DNA from: Bacteroidota bacterium
Lineage (GTDB): Bacteria > Bacteroidota > Bacteroidia > Chitinophagales > Chitinophagaceae
Direction of reading: 5' to 3'
Assembly (NCBI GenBank): GCA_018267585.1
Contig: JAFDYE010000285.1
Location: 1-55,057 of the forward strand
DNA length: 55,057 bases
Shown: one piece after another, positions 20,843 to 29,720 of the stretch
How positions within the stretch are numbered: position 1 is the stretch's first letter
Layout: the number at the start of each line of letters is the position of its first letter
Translations under genes and position numbers: made by a program
Notes under the pieces: model-generated
The model's database searches: none
Told to the model about the DNA's origin: nothing
What the model saw: only the letters and a program-made list of their open reading frames with translations

Positions 20843-23542
20843 ATGAAGTACTTACATGAAAAGATCGTTTTTGGGATGGCGCTGTGCTGGCTTGCTACGA
20901 TCCCGGCTGCGGGGCAGGCTCCCCCGCAGGGGACGGTGAAGGTTAGCAATGCTACGTTTTCGCTATTGAAAAGGGCCAGCGAGCTGTCGGGTGGGAAGGC
21001 TTCCATTTACCTCTCCGTGACTACACACGAGGACCTCGCCTGGATCAATTCGATTGAGAAATCCACGATAGCAAGGGACTCACTCTGGCTCACGCCGTAT
21101 CTTGCCCGGCTCCGCCAGATGCCCGGCTTCCAGATGGACATCGAGCAATCGTCCATTGTAATGGAATATATCCGGCGTCATCCCGAAATGAAGGATACCA
21201 TGGCCATGTACATGAAGGAAGGCAGGATGCTCGTTGGGGCTTCCTATACCCAGGTATATGAGGACATGTATGCGTCGGAATCGCTGGCACGCCAATTCTA
21301 TTTCGGCAAAAAATGGCTCAAAGACAATTTCGGATATAATGCGCAGACCTATTATAATTCGGATGTGCCCGGGCGCAGCATCCAGATGCCGCAACTGATG
21401 GCAAAGGCGGGGGTCACGGGTATGTTCTTCAGCAGGTTCGGACTCGGGCTTTACAACTGGCAAAGCCCTGACGGCTCCTATATTACAGCCTATTCGCCGG
21501 GGCACTATATCGATTTTTACAATATCCTGGCGAAGGGCGATACTGCCGGCGTTGCGGCCCTGGCAGAGCAGGTGGTCTACTGGCTGACGCAATTCAATGA
21601 CAGGAATGTCGCGAAGGCGGTGCCGGCCGTCCTGAACTATGAGTTCGGTTGGCCACAGAAGCCGGTACAGCACCTCTACGATTTTGTCAGCCGGTGGAAT
21701 GGGATCTCGGTGATCGAGAACGAGGCAGGGGAGAAGTTGCCGGTCGTTCTGCCAAAATTCCAGGGCGCCACCTTCGATAAGTTTTTGAGCGCGGCAAAAG
21801 CATCATCGTCACGGATCCCGGTCATCAGCGGCGAACGGCCGAATGTGTGGGTATATATCCATGGGCCGTCGCATCATTGGGCGCTTTCGGCCAGCAGGGA
21901 GGCAGACAAGCTGTTGCCGGCGGCGGAAGCGTTCTGGACTGCCAACAGGATGATCGATGGCAAGGCGGACTACCCGCAATCCGAATTGGCAACTGCGTGG
22001 ATGTCGAAAATATATCCGGACCATGGCTGGGGCGGATTGGAAGGCCAGTCCACCGACGATATCTTTCTGGCAAAATATACCTATGCCAAAGAAAAAGGAG
22101 GAGAATTGCTGCAGAACGCCATGCGGCGAATTGCCGGAAGGGTGGAAGCTCCGGCAAGCAAGGGTGTACCGGTGGTAGTCTTCAACAGTCTGAGCTGGGG
22201 GCGGACCGACCCGGTGACCATCAGGCTACCGACCGCTGTCCGCGGGCGGGGGATCAGGATATATGATGCCGCGGGGAGGGTCGTTCCTTCTCAACGGAAA
22301 CAGGAGAGCAGCGAGGCTGGATTGCCTGCTGACATGCTGACCTTTGTGGCGCAAGATGTCCCTTCCGTCGGATATGGAACCTGGTATCTGCGGCCGGACG
22401 GTGATCGTGCCGGCGCGGTGCGGCCCGTGAAGGCGGGCGACAGCTATGAAAGCAAATATTATAGTTTGCGGCTTGGCAGGGGCGGCATAACACGCCTGGT
22501 GGATAAGACCACCGGAAAGGCGGTTGTCGACAGCAGCACATTCGCGGCGGGGGAGATCTTTACGCTAAAGTCGGTAGGGACTGGTGCAGGGGAATTTGCC
22601 AGCGTGCAGCAGCCTACCATGGATGGTTTCGACCGAACGGGCAATTATGATCCGAAGTGGACCATTACGGAGGACGGTCCGGTGTACACCGTCTTTCATT
22701 CGCGCCTGCCGATAGCCCATGCGGTAGTGGAAGAAGATATCAAGCTTTACAAAGCGTTGAAGCGCATCGATATCGCCGTGGCGTTGAAGAACTGGGATGG
22801 TACCCTGTACCGTGAGTACAGGATGGCGCTGCCCGTGAATATTCCCGAAAGCCGGATAGGGTATGAAGTGCCTTATGGCATGGTCGAGGTAGGCAGGGAT
22901 GAACTGAAGGATCCGGCGGGGCAGATCTACCTCGACACGCCGAAAACTGTACATCCCCGGGGTTCGCAGGATTGGATTGGCGTATCCGGCCGGGACCTTG
23001 GCTTGACCCTTAGCACATCGACGGCTGCTTTCGACTATATGGATATGACGGGATTGGAACCGAACCGTACCTTGTTGCAGCCGATCCTGCTGGCCTCCCG
23101 GCGGAGTTGCCATGGTCAGGGACCTGAGTATCTCCAGACCGGGGACCACTATTATACTTTTTCATTGACGACACAGGCCCCAGGATTAGGCCTTGGCCGG
23201 CGGAGCGGCGTTGAGGCAAACACGCCGCTGGAGGCCGTGGTAGGCGCGGACAGGCTTGCGGGCCCCGGGCAGCCGGAAAAAGACAGCTTTGTATCGGTCG
23301 ACCGGGATAATGTGGTGATCACCGCCATTAAGAAGGCGGAAGATGATGACGGTACCGTGCTGCGAATGTATGAGACGGACGGGAAGGATGTGGATGTGAC
23401 GTTAACCTTCCGGAGGGCGATCAGGAAGGCCTACCTTACGTCGCTCACGGAAGAGGGCGCGAAAGAGATCCCTGTATCCGGCCATCAATTGAAGTACAAG
23501 CTTGGGCATCATGCGATAGAGACCTTAAAAATTTACTGGTAA
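20843..23542 (+). CDS. Exported GH38-like glycosidase, paralogue 2
   Basis: An 899-residue paralogue with a signal peptide (MKYLHEKIVFGMALCWLATI, cleavage near AAG-QA). The zinc/nucleophile frame is kept: HEDLAW (His62, Asp64), YYNSDVPGRS, YIHGPSHHWALSAS and YPDHGWGGLEGQSTDD. It differs from the other two in the first motif, where the following TPDSC stretch is replaced by SIEKS, and in the substrate-loop motif, which reads GASYTQVYEDMY instead of GATYNQPYEGL. This suggests a different acceptor specificity. The C-terminal region shares FASVQQPTMDGFDRTG and QPILLASRRSCHGQGPEYLQ. Only 6 bp separate it from paralogue 1. Confidence 0.8.
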   Translation: MKYLHEKIVFGMALCWLATIPAAGQAPPQGTVKVSNATFSLLKRASELSGGKASIYLSVTTHEDLAWINSIEKSTIARDSLWLTPYLARLRQMPGFQMDIEQSSIVMEYIRRHPEMKDTMAMYMKEGRMLVGASYTQVYEDMYASESLARQFYFGKKWLKDNFGYNAQTYYNSDVPGRSIQMPQLMAKAGVTGMFFSRFGLGLYNWQSPDGSYITAYSPGHYIDFYNILAKGDTAGVAALAEQVVYWLTQFNDRNVAKAVPAVLNYEFGWPQKPVQHLYDFVSRWNGISVIENEAGEKLPVVLPKFQGATFDKFLSAAKASSSRIPVISGERPNVWVYIHGPSHHWALSASREADKLLPAAEAFWTANRMIDGKADYPQSELATAWMSKIYPDHGWGGLEGQSTDDIFLAKYTYAKEKGGELLQNAMRRIAGRVEAPASKGVPVVVFNSLSWGRTDPVTIRLPTAVRGRGIRIYDAAGRVVPSQRKQESSEAGLPADMLTFVAQDVPSVGYGTWYLRPDGDRAGAVRPVKAGDSYESKYYSLRLGRGGITRLVDKTTGKAVVDSSTFAAGEIFTLKSVGTGAGEFASVQQPTMDGFDRTGNYDPKWTITEDGPVYTVFHSRLPIAHAVVEEDIKLYKALKRIDIAVALKNWDGTLYREYRMALPVNIPESRIGYEVPYGMVEVGRDELKDPAGQIYLDTPKTVHPRGSQDWIGVSGRDLGLTLSTSTAAFDYMDMTGLEPNRTLLQPILLASRRSCHGQGPEYLQTGDHYYTFSLTTQAPGLGLGRRSGVEANTPLEAVVGADRLAGPGQPEKDSFVSVDRDNVVITAIKKAEDDDGTVLRMYETDGKDVDVTLTFRRAIRKAYLTSLTEEGAKEIPVSGHQLKYKLGHHAIETLKIYW

Positions 23543-23556
23543 AGAGTTGCATACAT

Positions 23557-26409
23557 ATGAAAGGTTGGTTCTTAGCAGGTATTTTGCTGACTGGCGTGTC
23601 GGTTGAAGCGCAGCAGGCGGAGATCATCTATCCGCACCCGATGCGGTATGAAAAGACAGACGGTCGGCTACAGGTAGATGCTGTGGTCGTCTATGTGGGG
23701 AAGAAGGAGGGGCTCTCGGTGGAGCTCGACGGGAGGCCGCTAAGTTATAAGGCCGACAGGGATTCGTTGAGGCTGCGACTGCCCCTCACGGGGAAAAAAG
23801 GCCGGCTCGTATTCCGGCAACGCGGGCAGGACGTCCTTGTACAGGAGTTCGAGCCGTATGTTCCGGATGACTGGGGCTATTTTAAAAATGGCACGATCGA
23901 CATCATTTCTTCCTCTCACCAGGATATTGCCTGGATGAATACGCCCGATTCCTGCCGGAAGGAGAGGATCGACAAGATCATTTTACCCGCTATGCAGATC
24001 ACGGAACGGGACAGCGCCTTCCGGTTTGGGATGGAGCAAACGCTGAACCTGATGGAGCTTGTGCGAGAAGACCCGGCATACGGGGAACAGGCCGCCGCTG
24101 CCTATCAGCGGGGGCAGTTCGGCTGGGGCGCCACCTTTAATCAGCCTTATGAAGGCCTGGAGTCCGGAGAGCAGCTGGTTCGCCAGCTTTACCTGGGCCG
24201 AAAATGGATGAGGGAATTCTTCAAGGGACGTGTAGATGCCCGGACCGCCTTCAATGTCGATGTGCCGGCGCGGACGCCCCAATTACCGCAGATCCTGGCG
24301 CGCGGGGGCGTAAAGCACTTATTTATCAGCAGGTTCAAAGAGGGGTTTTTCAACTGGTATAGTCCCGATGGGTCAAAGATCTTTACGTATAGTCCGGGCA
24401 ATTACGGCTGGGCCGTCCTATTCTATAAATATTTCGATACGGATGCGCCGACCGCCATGCGCAAGCTGCATGAGGTGTTAAAGAATTGGAACGGGTATTA
24501 TGCGTCCCGGAATATCCCGCCCCATTATGCCGTCGTCATCAGCAATGATGCTTCCGGTCCGGTGTACTATGAGCGCGTGCTGAAAGAATGGAACAGGCTG
24601 GCTGAAGATATGGGGCTTCGTATTCCGAGACTGCGTTATACTACAGCAGACCAATTCCTGGATGCGGTGGATGTTCCCGCGGCGCATATCGACTCTATTT
24701 CAGGAGAAAGGCCTGATCTATGGCTCTATATTCATGGTCCCGCGCACTACGAAGCTATAAATGCCAAACGGGCGGCGGCCGTTGATCTTCCCGCATCGGA
24801 GCTTTTCAATACGGTGGCCGGTGTGCTGGATGGCAGCTTTGCCGGCTATCCGAAGTCTTCGTTCGACACCGCCTGGTATAAGTCGATCTATCCCGATCAC
24901 GGGTGGGGCGGCAAGCATGGGGATATTACCGACAGCATATACCGGTCGTACCTGGAGGCGGGTGATAGCATCGCGCTGGCGACACTGTACCCGGCGCTGC
25001 GGAGGATTGCGGCCCGGGTGGCCGTAAAAGGTCCGGGCCCGGCGGTCGTATTCAACGACCTCTCGTGGGAGCGTGACGCGCTTGCGGTGTTGCCGGTGAA
25101 AGGCGGCCCGGAGCAATATCTTGTCCGCGATGCGGATGGGAATATCGTGCCTTCGCAGGCGGTCGTCACGGCGAACGGTCGGGGCGTCGCCATCCTGGCA
25201 AGGAAGGTGCCTGCGATGGGATATGCCGCTTTTTATGTTTCGGCTGCGCCTGTCGGAGGGCCACGGCGTGTCGCCGAAGAGCCCGTCAACGAATATGAGA
25301 ATGCCTATTACAGGATAACCTTTGGAGACGGGGGGATCAGGAGTCTTTATGATAAGCAACTGGGGCGTGAACTGCTGAATACGACCCGGTATGCCGGGGG
25401 AGATATCTTGGACATGGGTTATGACGGGCTGGATGCAGGCGAGTTCACAGAAATAACGCCAGCCAATATGCGTGATTTCGACAAATTGAGCAATCATCCG
25501 GCGAAGTGGTCGAGGATCAGCGACGGTCCCGTATTCACTGTCTTTGAATGCAGGAGTATGCTGGGGAAGGACGAGATCTTACAGCGGATCACCGTCTATC
25601 GGCAAATGAAGAAGATCGATCTCGAATATGAGCTGCCGGACTGGAAGGGTATCCGCAGCCGGCAGCTGAGCTTTGCGCTACCGCTCAATATGGCCTGCGC
25701 GGACATCAGCTATGACGTCCCGATGGGGATGGCGGGCGTACACAGAACGGAGTTGTCTATGCGGCCGGGGGGATGGGCATGGGACGGGACTTACCGTCAG
25801 AAGCCGGAGGAGATACATCCCAGGGAGTCCCAGAATTTTGTGACGGCGGCTGCCGGTGATATCGCGATCACGATGTCCTCGAGGATGGCTGTTTTCGACT
25901 ATATCGATCCGGCCAGGGATGCCGTGAGCTATCCCGTGCTTCAGGCTGTGCTGCTGACTACGCAGAAGAGCTGTCATGGAGAGGGGCCGTGGTATTACCA
26001 GCGGGGGAGGCATGTATTCCGTCTCAGCATCAGCTCTCACCCTTCGGACTGGAAACAGGCGTTTGCATTCGGGATGGGAAACAATCATCCATTGCATGTC
26101 GTCCCTGCTGTTCCCCTGAAGAAGGCGTCCTTACCCCTGAGGATGAGTTTCTTCGGGTCGGCTGCGCCCGGTACGCTGATCACTGCCGTGAAAAAGGCCG
26201 ATAACAGTGACGACATTATACTGCGCGTCGTCAACATGGATAAAATACCGCAGCAAAACGAGATCCATTTGTTCGGGCAGATAAGGGAATTGAAGAAGGT
26301 CAACCTCATCGAAGAGGAAGAGGAGACATTGGCCCCGGAAGGCGAGAGGATCAGGGGGACTATTGGAGGCGGCCGGATCGACACATATTCCATAGGGTTA
26401 AAAAAATGA
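23557..26409 (+). CDS. Exported GH38-like glycosidase, paralogue 3 with extra N-terminal domain
   Basis: A 950-residue paralogue with a signal peptide (MKGWFLAGILLTGVSVEAQQ). About 85 extra residues (about 22-105) form a predicted beta-sandwich absent from the other two. The GH38 core then follows: HQDIAW (His121, Asp123), NVDVPARTPQLPQIL, YIHGPAHYEAINAKRA and YPDHGWGGKHGDITDS. The TPDSC stretch and GATFNQPYEGLESGE match paralogue 1, so 1 and 3 may act on related linkages. Gap to paralogue 2 is 14 bp; its stop overlaps the MFS start (ATGA). Confidence 0.8.
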   Translation: MKGWFLAGILLTGVSVEAQQAEIIYPHPMRYEKTDGRLQVDAVVVYVGKKEGLSVELDGRPLSYKADRDSLRLRLPLTGKKGRLVFRQRGQDVLVQEFEPYVPDDWGYFKNGTIDIISSSHQDIAWMNTPDSCRKERIDKIILPAMQITERDSAFRFGMEQTLNLMELVREDPAYGEQAAAAYQRGQFGWGATFNQPYEGLESGEQLVRQLYLGRKWMREFFKGRVDARTAFNVDVPARTPQLPQILARGGVKHLFISRFKEGFFNWYSPDGSKIFTYSPGNYGWAVLFYKYFDTDAPTAMRKLHEVLKNWNGYYASRNIPPHYAVVISNDASGPVYYERVLKEWNRLAEDMGLRIPRLRYTTADQFLDAVDVPAAHIDSISGERPDLWLYIHGPAHYEAINAKRAAAVDLPASELFNTVAGVLDGSFAGYPKSSFDTAWYKSIYPDHGWGGKHGDITDSIYRSYLEAGDSIALATLYPALRRIAARVAVKGPGPAVVFNDLSWERDALAVLPVKGGPEQYLVRDADGNIVPSQAVVTANGRGVAILARKVPAMGYAAFYVSAAPVGGPRRVAEEPVNEYENAYYRITFGDGGIRSLYDKQLGRELLNTTRYAGGDILDMGYDGLDAGEFTEITPANMRDFDKLSNHPAKWSRISDGPVFTVFECRSMLGKDEILQRITVYRQMKKIDLEYELPDWKGIRSRQLSFALPLNMACADISYDVPMGMAGVHRTELSMRPGGWAWDGTYRQKPEEIHPRESQNFVTAAAGDIAITMSSRMAVFDYIDPARDAVSYPVLQAVLLTTQKSCHGEGPWYYQRGRHVFRLSISSHPSDWKQAFAFGMGNNHPLHVVPAVPLKKASLPLRMSFFGSAAPGTLITAVKKADNSDDIILRVVNMDKIPQQNEIHLFGQIRELKKVNLIEEEEETLAPEGERIRGTIGGGRIDTYSIGLKK

Positions 26410-27818
26410 CCATGATCAAGGGTAAAACATATTTGACGGTTATCTGTGCCACGGCCGGGATGGGAGGTTTTCTATTTGGATTCGACACGGCCGTCATATC
26501 GGGCGCTGTGAATTTCCTGCGGGCGCAGTTCGGGCTCAGTCCCGTGATGGAAGGTTGGATCATGAGTTCAGCCCTGCTTGGTTGTGTGGCGGGAGCGGCT
26601 GTTGCCGGTTATCTTTCGGACAGATACGGGCGAAAGAAGATACTGCTGGCGTCGGCGCTGCTGTTCATCGTATCCGCACTGGGATGCATGGTGGCCGGTA
26701 CGCCGTCCGTGCTGGTGGTATTCCGAATCGTGGGAGGCATAGGGGTGGGCTTTGCCGCCATGGTGGCACCTATGTTCATTGCCGAGCTGGCGCCGGCGCA
26801 TCTACGGGGCAGGCTGGTTTCTATCTATCAACTGGCGATCACGCTGGGCATTCTCACTTCATACCTGTCGAATGCGATGCTGCTGGAATATGCATCGGCT
26901 CATGGCGGGCAACGGGGCGGGTTACTGCATTTTTATCTGGTGGAAGAAGTGTGGCGGGGTATGCTCGGATCAAATATGATCCCTGCGGCGCTATTGTTGC
27001 TGCTTCTGTTCTTTGTCCCGGAGAGCCCGAGGTGGCTGGTGAAGGAAGGACAATATGAGCGGGCCTGTGAGATATTGAGCCGTATCAGCGGGCGTCAAAA
27101 GGCCACCGCGGAGATCGGCGAGATATCGATAGCGCTTTCCGAGGAAGGGAAGGGCAGTTTTGGTCAGCTGTTTGCGCCCGGGATCCGTGCGGCACTCGTC
27201 ATCGGTCTCGCGCTGCCTTTCCTCAGCCAGCTGACGGGTATAACTACCGTCATGTACTATGCGCCGGCCATTTTCGAGCATGCCGGTTTTCGGTCGGGAT
27301 CGGCTATGGGAAGTGCCTCGATCATCGGGTTTTTTAATATGATCTTTACTTTCGTCGCGATCTGGAAGATCGATCATTGGGGGAGGAAGCCGTTGCTCAT
27401 CTGGGGATTTACGGGGTTGAGCGTTGCCCTCCTGTCGATCGGTCTGCTTTTTTACAGCGGGGGCGTGCAGCAGGTGCTGCTTTGGTCATTTGTATTTTAT
27501 ATCGTCGTATTTGCGGCGACCATCGGACCTGGTGTATGGGTGGTCATAGCGGAGATCTACCCGACAAAGGTCAGGGGAAGGGCGATGTCTATCGCGACCT
27601 TGTCACTTTTTCTGGGTTCGACTTTTGTAACGCAGACATATCCGTTGCTTCGCGAGGGTGTCGGCATCGGCATCACTTTCGTGTTGTATGGTCTGGCGAT
27701 GGTGCCTGCAATATTCTTTGTTCGAAATGTTGTTCCGGAGACGAAGGGGCGGACGCTGGAAGACATCGAACGTCAGTGGACGGTAAAAAAGAGCAAAACG
27801 GAAAATGAATGGCAATGA
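26406..27818 (+). CDS. MFS sugar porter (XylE/GalP-like, sugar:H+ symporter)
   Basis: A 470-residue, 12-helix transporter of the sugar porter family. Signatures: GFLFGFDTAVISGAV in helix 1, DRYGRKK after helix 2, PESPRWL before the central loop, and PETKGRTLEDIER after helix 12. It would bring the monosaccharide or small product released by the exported hydrolases into the cytoplasm. The ATG at 26406 overlaps the preceding stop; another ATG at 26412 is possible. The end overlaps the next gene by 10 bp. Confidence 0.93.
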   Translation: MTMIKGKTYLTVICATAGMGGFLFGFDTAVISGAVNFLRAQFGLSPVMEGWIMSSALLGCVAGAAVAGYLSDRYGRKKILLASALLFIVSALGCMVAGTPSVLVVFRIVGGIGVGFAAMVAPMFIAELAPAHLRGRLVSIYQLAITLGILTSYLSNAMLLEYASAHGGQRGGLLHFYLVEEVWRGMLGSNMIPAALLLLLLFFVPESPRWLVKEGQYERACEILSRISGRQKATAEIGEISIALSEEGKGSFGQLFAPGIRAALVIGLALPFLSQLTGITTVMYYAPAIFEHAGFRSGSAMGSASIIGFFNMIFTFVAIWKIDHWGRKPLLIWGFTGLSVALLSIGLLFYSGGVQQVLLWSFVFYIVVFAATIGPGVWVVIAEIYPTKVRGRAMSIATLSLFLGSTFVTQTYPLLREGVGIGITFVLYGLAMVPAIFFVRNVVPETKGRTLEDIERQWTVKKSKTENEWQ

Positions 27819-28963
27819 AAATAAAAGGGATCACCTGGGATCATCCAAGGGGTTATCAGCCTTTGAGGGCGGTGGCGGCTGAATGGGGTCGTAGAACGGG
27901 AATCCAACTGCAATGGGATGTGAGGACCCTCAAAGAATTCGGCGACATGCCGGTGGAAAAGCTTGTGGGTCTGTATGACCTGATCATCATCGACCATCCA
28001 TATATGGGTGAGGCGGCTTCGAAGGCGTTGTTGCTGCCCCTTGAAGACTATTTACCGGAACGCTTTTTCCAGGTCCAGGCGGCTCAGAGCGTGGGACCGT
28101 CCTATGACAGCTATGGGTGGGAGGGGCGACATTATGCGCTGCCGGTGGATGCGGCGGCACAGGTGGCGGTGATGCGAAAGGATCTGGCGGATGCGATCGG
28201 ATGGCGTCCTCCGGCATATACGGAGGCATTGCGGGCTGCTGCGGAAGAGCTCCCGAGCGGGAAGTTTGTTGCCGTCCCGTTGTGTCCTACGGACATCTGG
28301 TGCGTCTTTCTTACGCTCTGCGCGCAGTATACGGGGGGAGAATTCTTTACGGCGGCGGGTGTCGATGAAGCGGCGGGCAGGCATGCGCTGGCCATGTTGC
28401 AGGAATGGGCTGATTTTTTGCACCCGAATTCTTTCCGGATGAATCCCATTCAAATGCTGGATAGGATGGCTGCGGAAGATGAGATCATCTATTGCCCGTT
28501 CAGCTTTGGGTATACGAACTATGCGAGGAGGGATGCTGCCGGCACGAGGCTGACTTTTATAGACGCGCCGCGTCGCAGCGGGCATGGGATATCGACCCTG
28601 CTTGGCGGAGCGGGGATTGCGGTCTCGCGGAACAGCGTCAACCGGGATGCCTGCCTGGATTTTATCCGGTATGTGCTCGACGCCGAGGTACAGCAGACCA
28701 CATATTATCGTAATGGCGGGCAGCCTGCGCATCTATCTGCATGGGAGGATGATGCCTGTAATGCGGACAGCGGAGATTTTTTCAGGCAAACTTTGTATAC
28801 GTTGCAGCATGCTTACCGGCGAAAGGGTGCGCCGGGGTTCAACAGGTTCCAGGAGGAGGCGGCGGATATTGTGCATGTGAGTGCAATGGAAGGGTTAGAA
28901 GGGGCGTCGATTATGCGGCAATTGAATAAACTTTATCAATCGACATGTCATGACCAGGTATGA
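27809..28963 (+). CDS. Solute-binding-protein-like protein without a signal peptide
   Basis: A 384-residue protein that resembles family 1 extracellular solute-binding proteins. Seen: a first beta strand KGITWDHPRGYQPL, YDLIIIDHPYMGEAA, YALPVDAAAQVAVMRKDLAD, PPAYTEALRAAAEEL, GGAGIAVSRNSVN and a helical C-terminus. The N-terminus is MAMKIKGITWDH, with no signal peptide, lipobox or TAT motif, so it should be cytoplasmic. No ABC permease or ATPase gene is in the window. It overlaps the MFS gene (10 bp) and the enoyl-CoA hydratase gene (14 bp), so it is firmly part of the operon. Possible roles are a cytoplasmic ligand sensor, a carrier, or a fold reused as an enzyme. Confidence 0.75.
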   Translation: MAMKIKGITWDHPRGYQPLRAVAAEWGRRTGIQLQWDVRTLKEFGDMPVEKLVGLYDLIIIDHPYMGEAASKALLLPLEDYLPERFFQVQAAQSVGPSYDSYGWEGRHYALPVDAAAQVAVMRKDLADAIGWRPPAYTEALRAAAEELPSGKFVAVPLCPTDIWCVFLTLCAQYTGGEFFTAAGVDEAAGRHALAMLQEWADFLHPNSFRMNPIQMLDRMAAEDEIIYCPFSFGYTNYARRDAAGTRLTFIDAPRRSGHGISTLLGGAGIAVSRNSVNRDACLDFIRYVLDAEVQQTTYYRNGGQPAHLSAWEDDACNADSGDFFRQTLYTLQHAYRRKGAPGFNRFQEEAADIVHVSAMEGLEGASIMRQLNKLYQSTCHDQV

Positions 28964-29717
28964 TACCATTACCTGCACCATCGAAGACGGTGTAGGCAGG
29001 CTGCAATTCAACAGACCCGGTTTGTTGAATGCGATGAACAGGCAAATGATGGATGAGATCATCCATGCGTTGGAGACTATTGCCAGAGCGGAGGGGGTAT
29101 CGGTGGGGATAATCACCGGGAGTGGGCGGGCGTTCATGGCGGGTGCCGATATAAAGGAATACAGCCGGCAGACGGCCGGGGAGTTCAAAAGCTTCCAGGA
29201 GAAGGGCAGGCGATTGTACGCGTTGATCGAGCAGGCAGAAATCCCCTTTATAGCGGCTGTAAATGGATTTGCGCTGGGAGGTGGATTCGAGATCGCACTG
29301 GCCTGCGACTTTATCGTTGCGGCCGCATCTGCAAAGATGGGTCTTCCGGAAGTTCATTTGGGGCTGATACCCGGAGGCGGCGGTGCGCAGCGGCTGCTGC
29401 TGAAGGTTGGACTTGGAAGGGTGAAGGAGATGTTGTTGCTGGGGCAGTCCTATACGGCGGCCCGGATGGAGGAATGGGGCGTAGTGCATGAGGTGGCCGA
29501 GGACGGGGCGCTGGAGGATGTAGTCACGGGGCTGGCGGAGAAGCTAAAGCGACGGCCGAGGCAGGCGGTGAAGGCGATCAAGGCCATGTTGGAGCCGTCA
29601 GCGGTCGAGGCCGTCTTTGAGACGAGGCTGGACAGAGAGGGGGCGGCTGTGGCGGCCTTGTACCATACGCCGGAGGCCATGCAGCTGATAGAAAAATTTA
29701 CGACGAAAAATAAATGA
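28950..29717 (+). CDS. Enoyl-CoA hydratase/isomerase family protein
   Basis: A 255-residue crotonase-fold enzyme, normal length. Both catalytic glutamates of true hydratases are kept: GGGFEIALACDF (equivalent to rat Glu144) and LPEVHLGLIPGGGG (equivalent to Glu164). The oxyanion-hole segment GSGRAFMAGADIKEY is present. It should hydrate an enoyl-CoA, or act in the reverse dehydration. The acyl group is unknown; the CaiB-type CoA-transferase two genes downstream could supply the thioester. It overlaps the preceding gene and is 3 bp from the next. Confidence 0.92.
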   Translation: MTRYDTITCTIEDGVGRLQFNRPGLLNAMNRQMMDEIIHALETIARAEGVSVGIITGSGRAFMAGADIKEYSRQTAGEFKSFQEKGRRLYALIEQAEIPFIAAVNGFALGGGFEIALACDFIVAAASAKMGLPEVHLGLIPGGGGAQRLLLKVGLGRVKEMLLLGQSYTAARMEEWGVVHEVAEDGALEDVVTGLAEKLKRRPRQAVKAIKAMLEPSAVEAVFETRLDREGAAVAALYHTPEAMQLIEKFTTKNK

Positions 29718-29720
29718 CGG

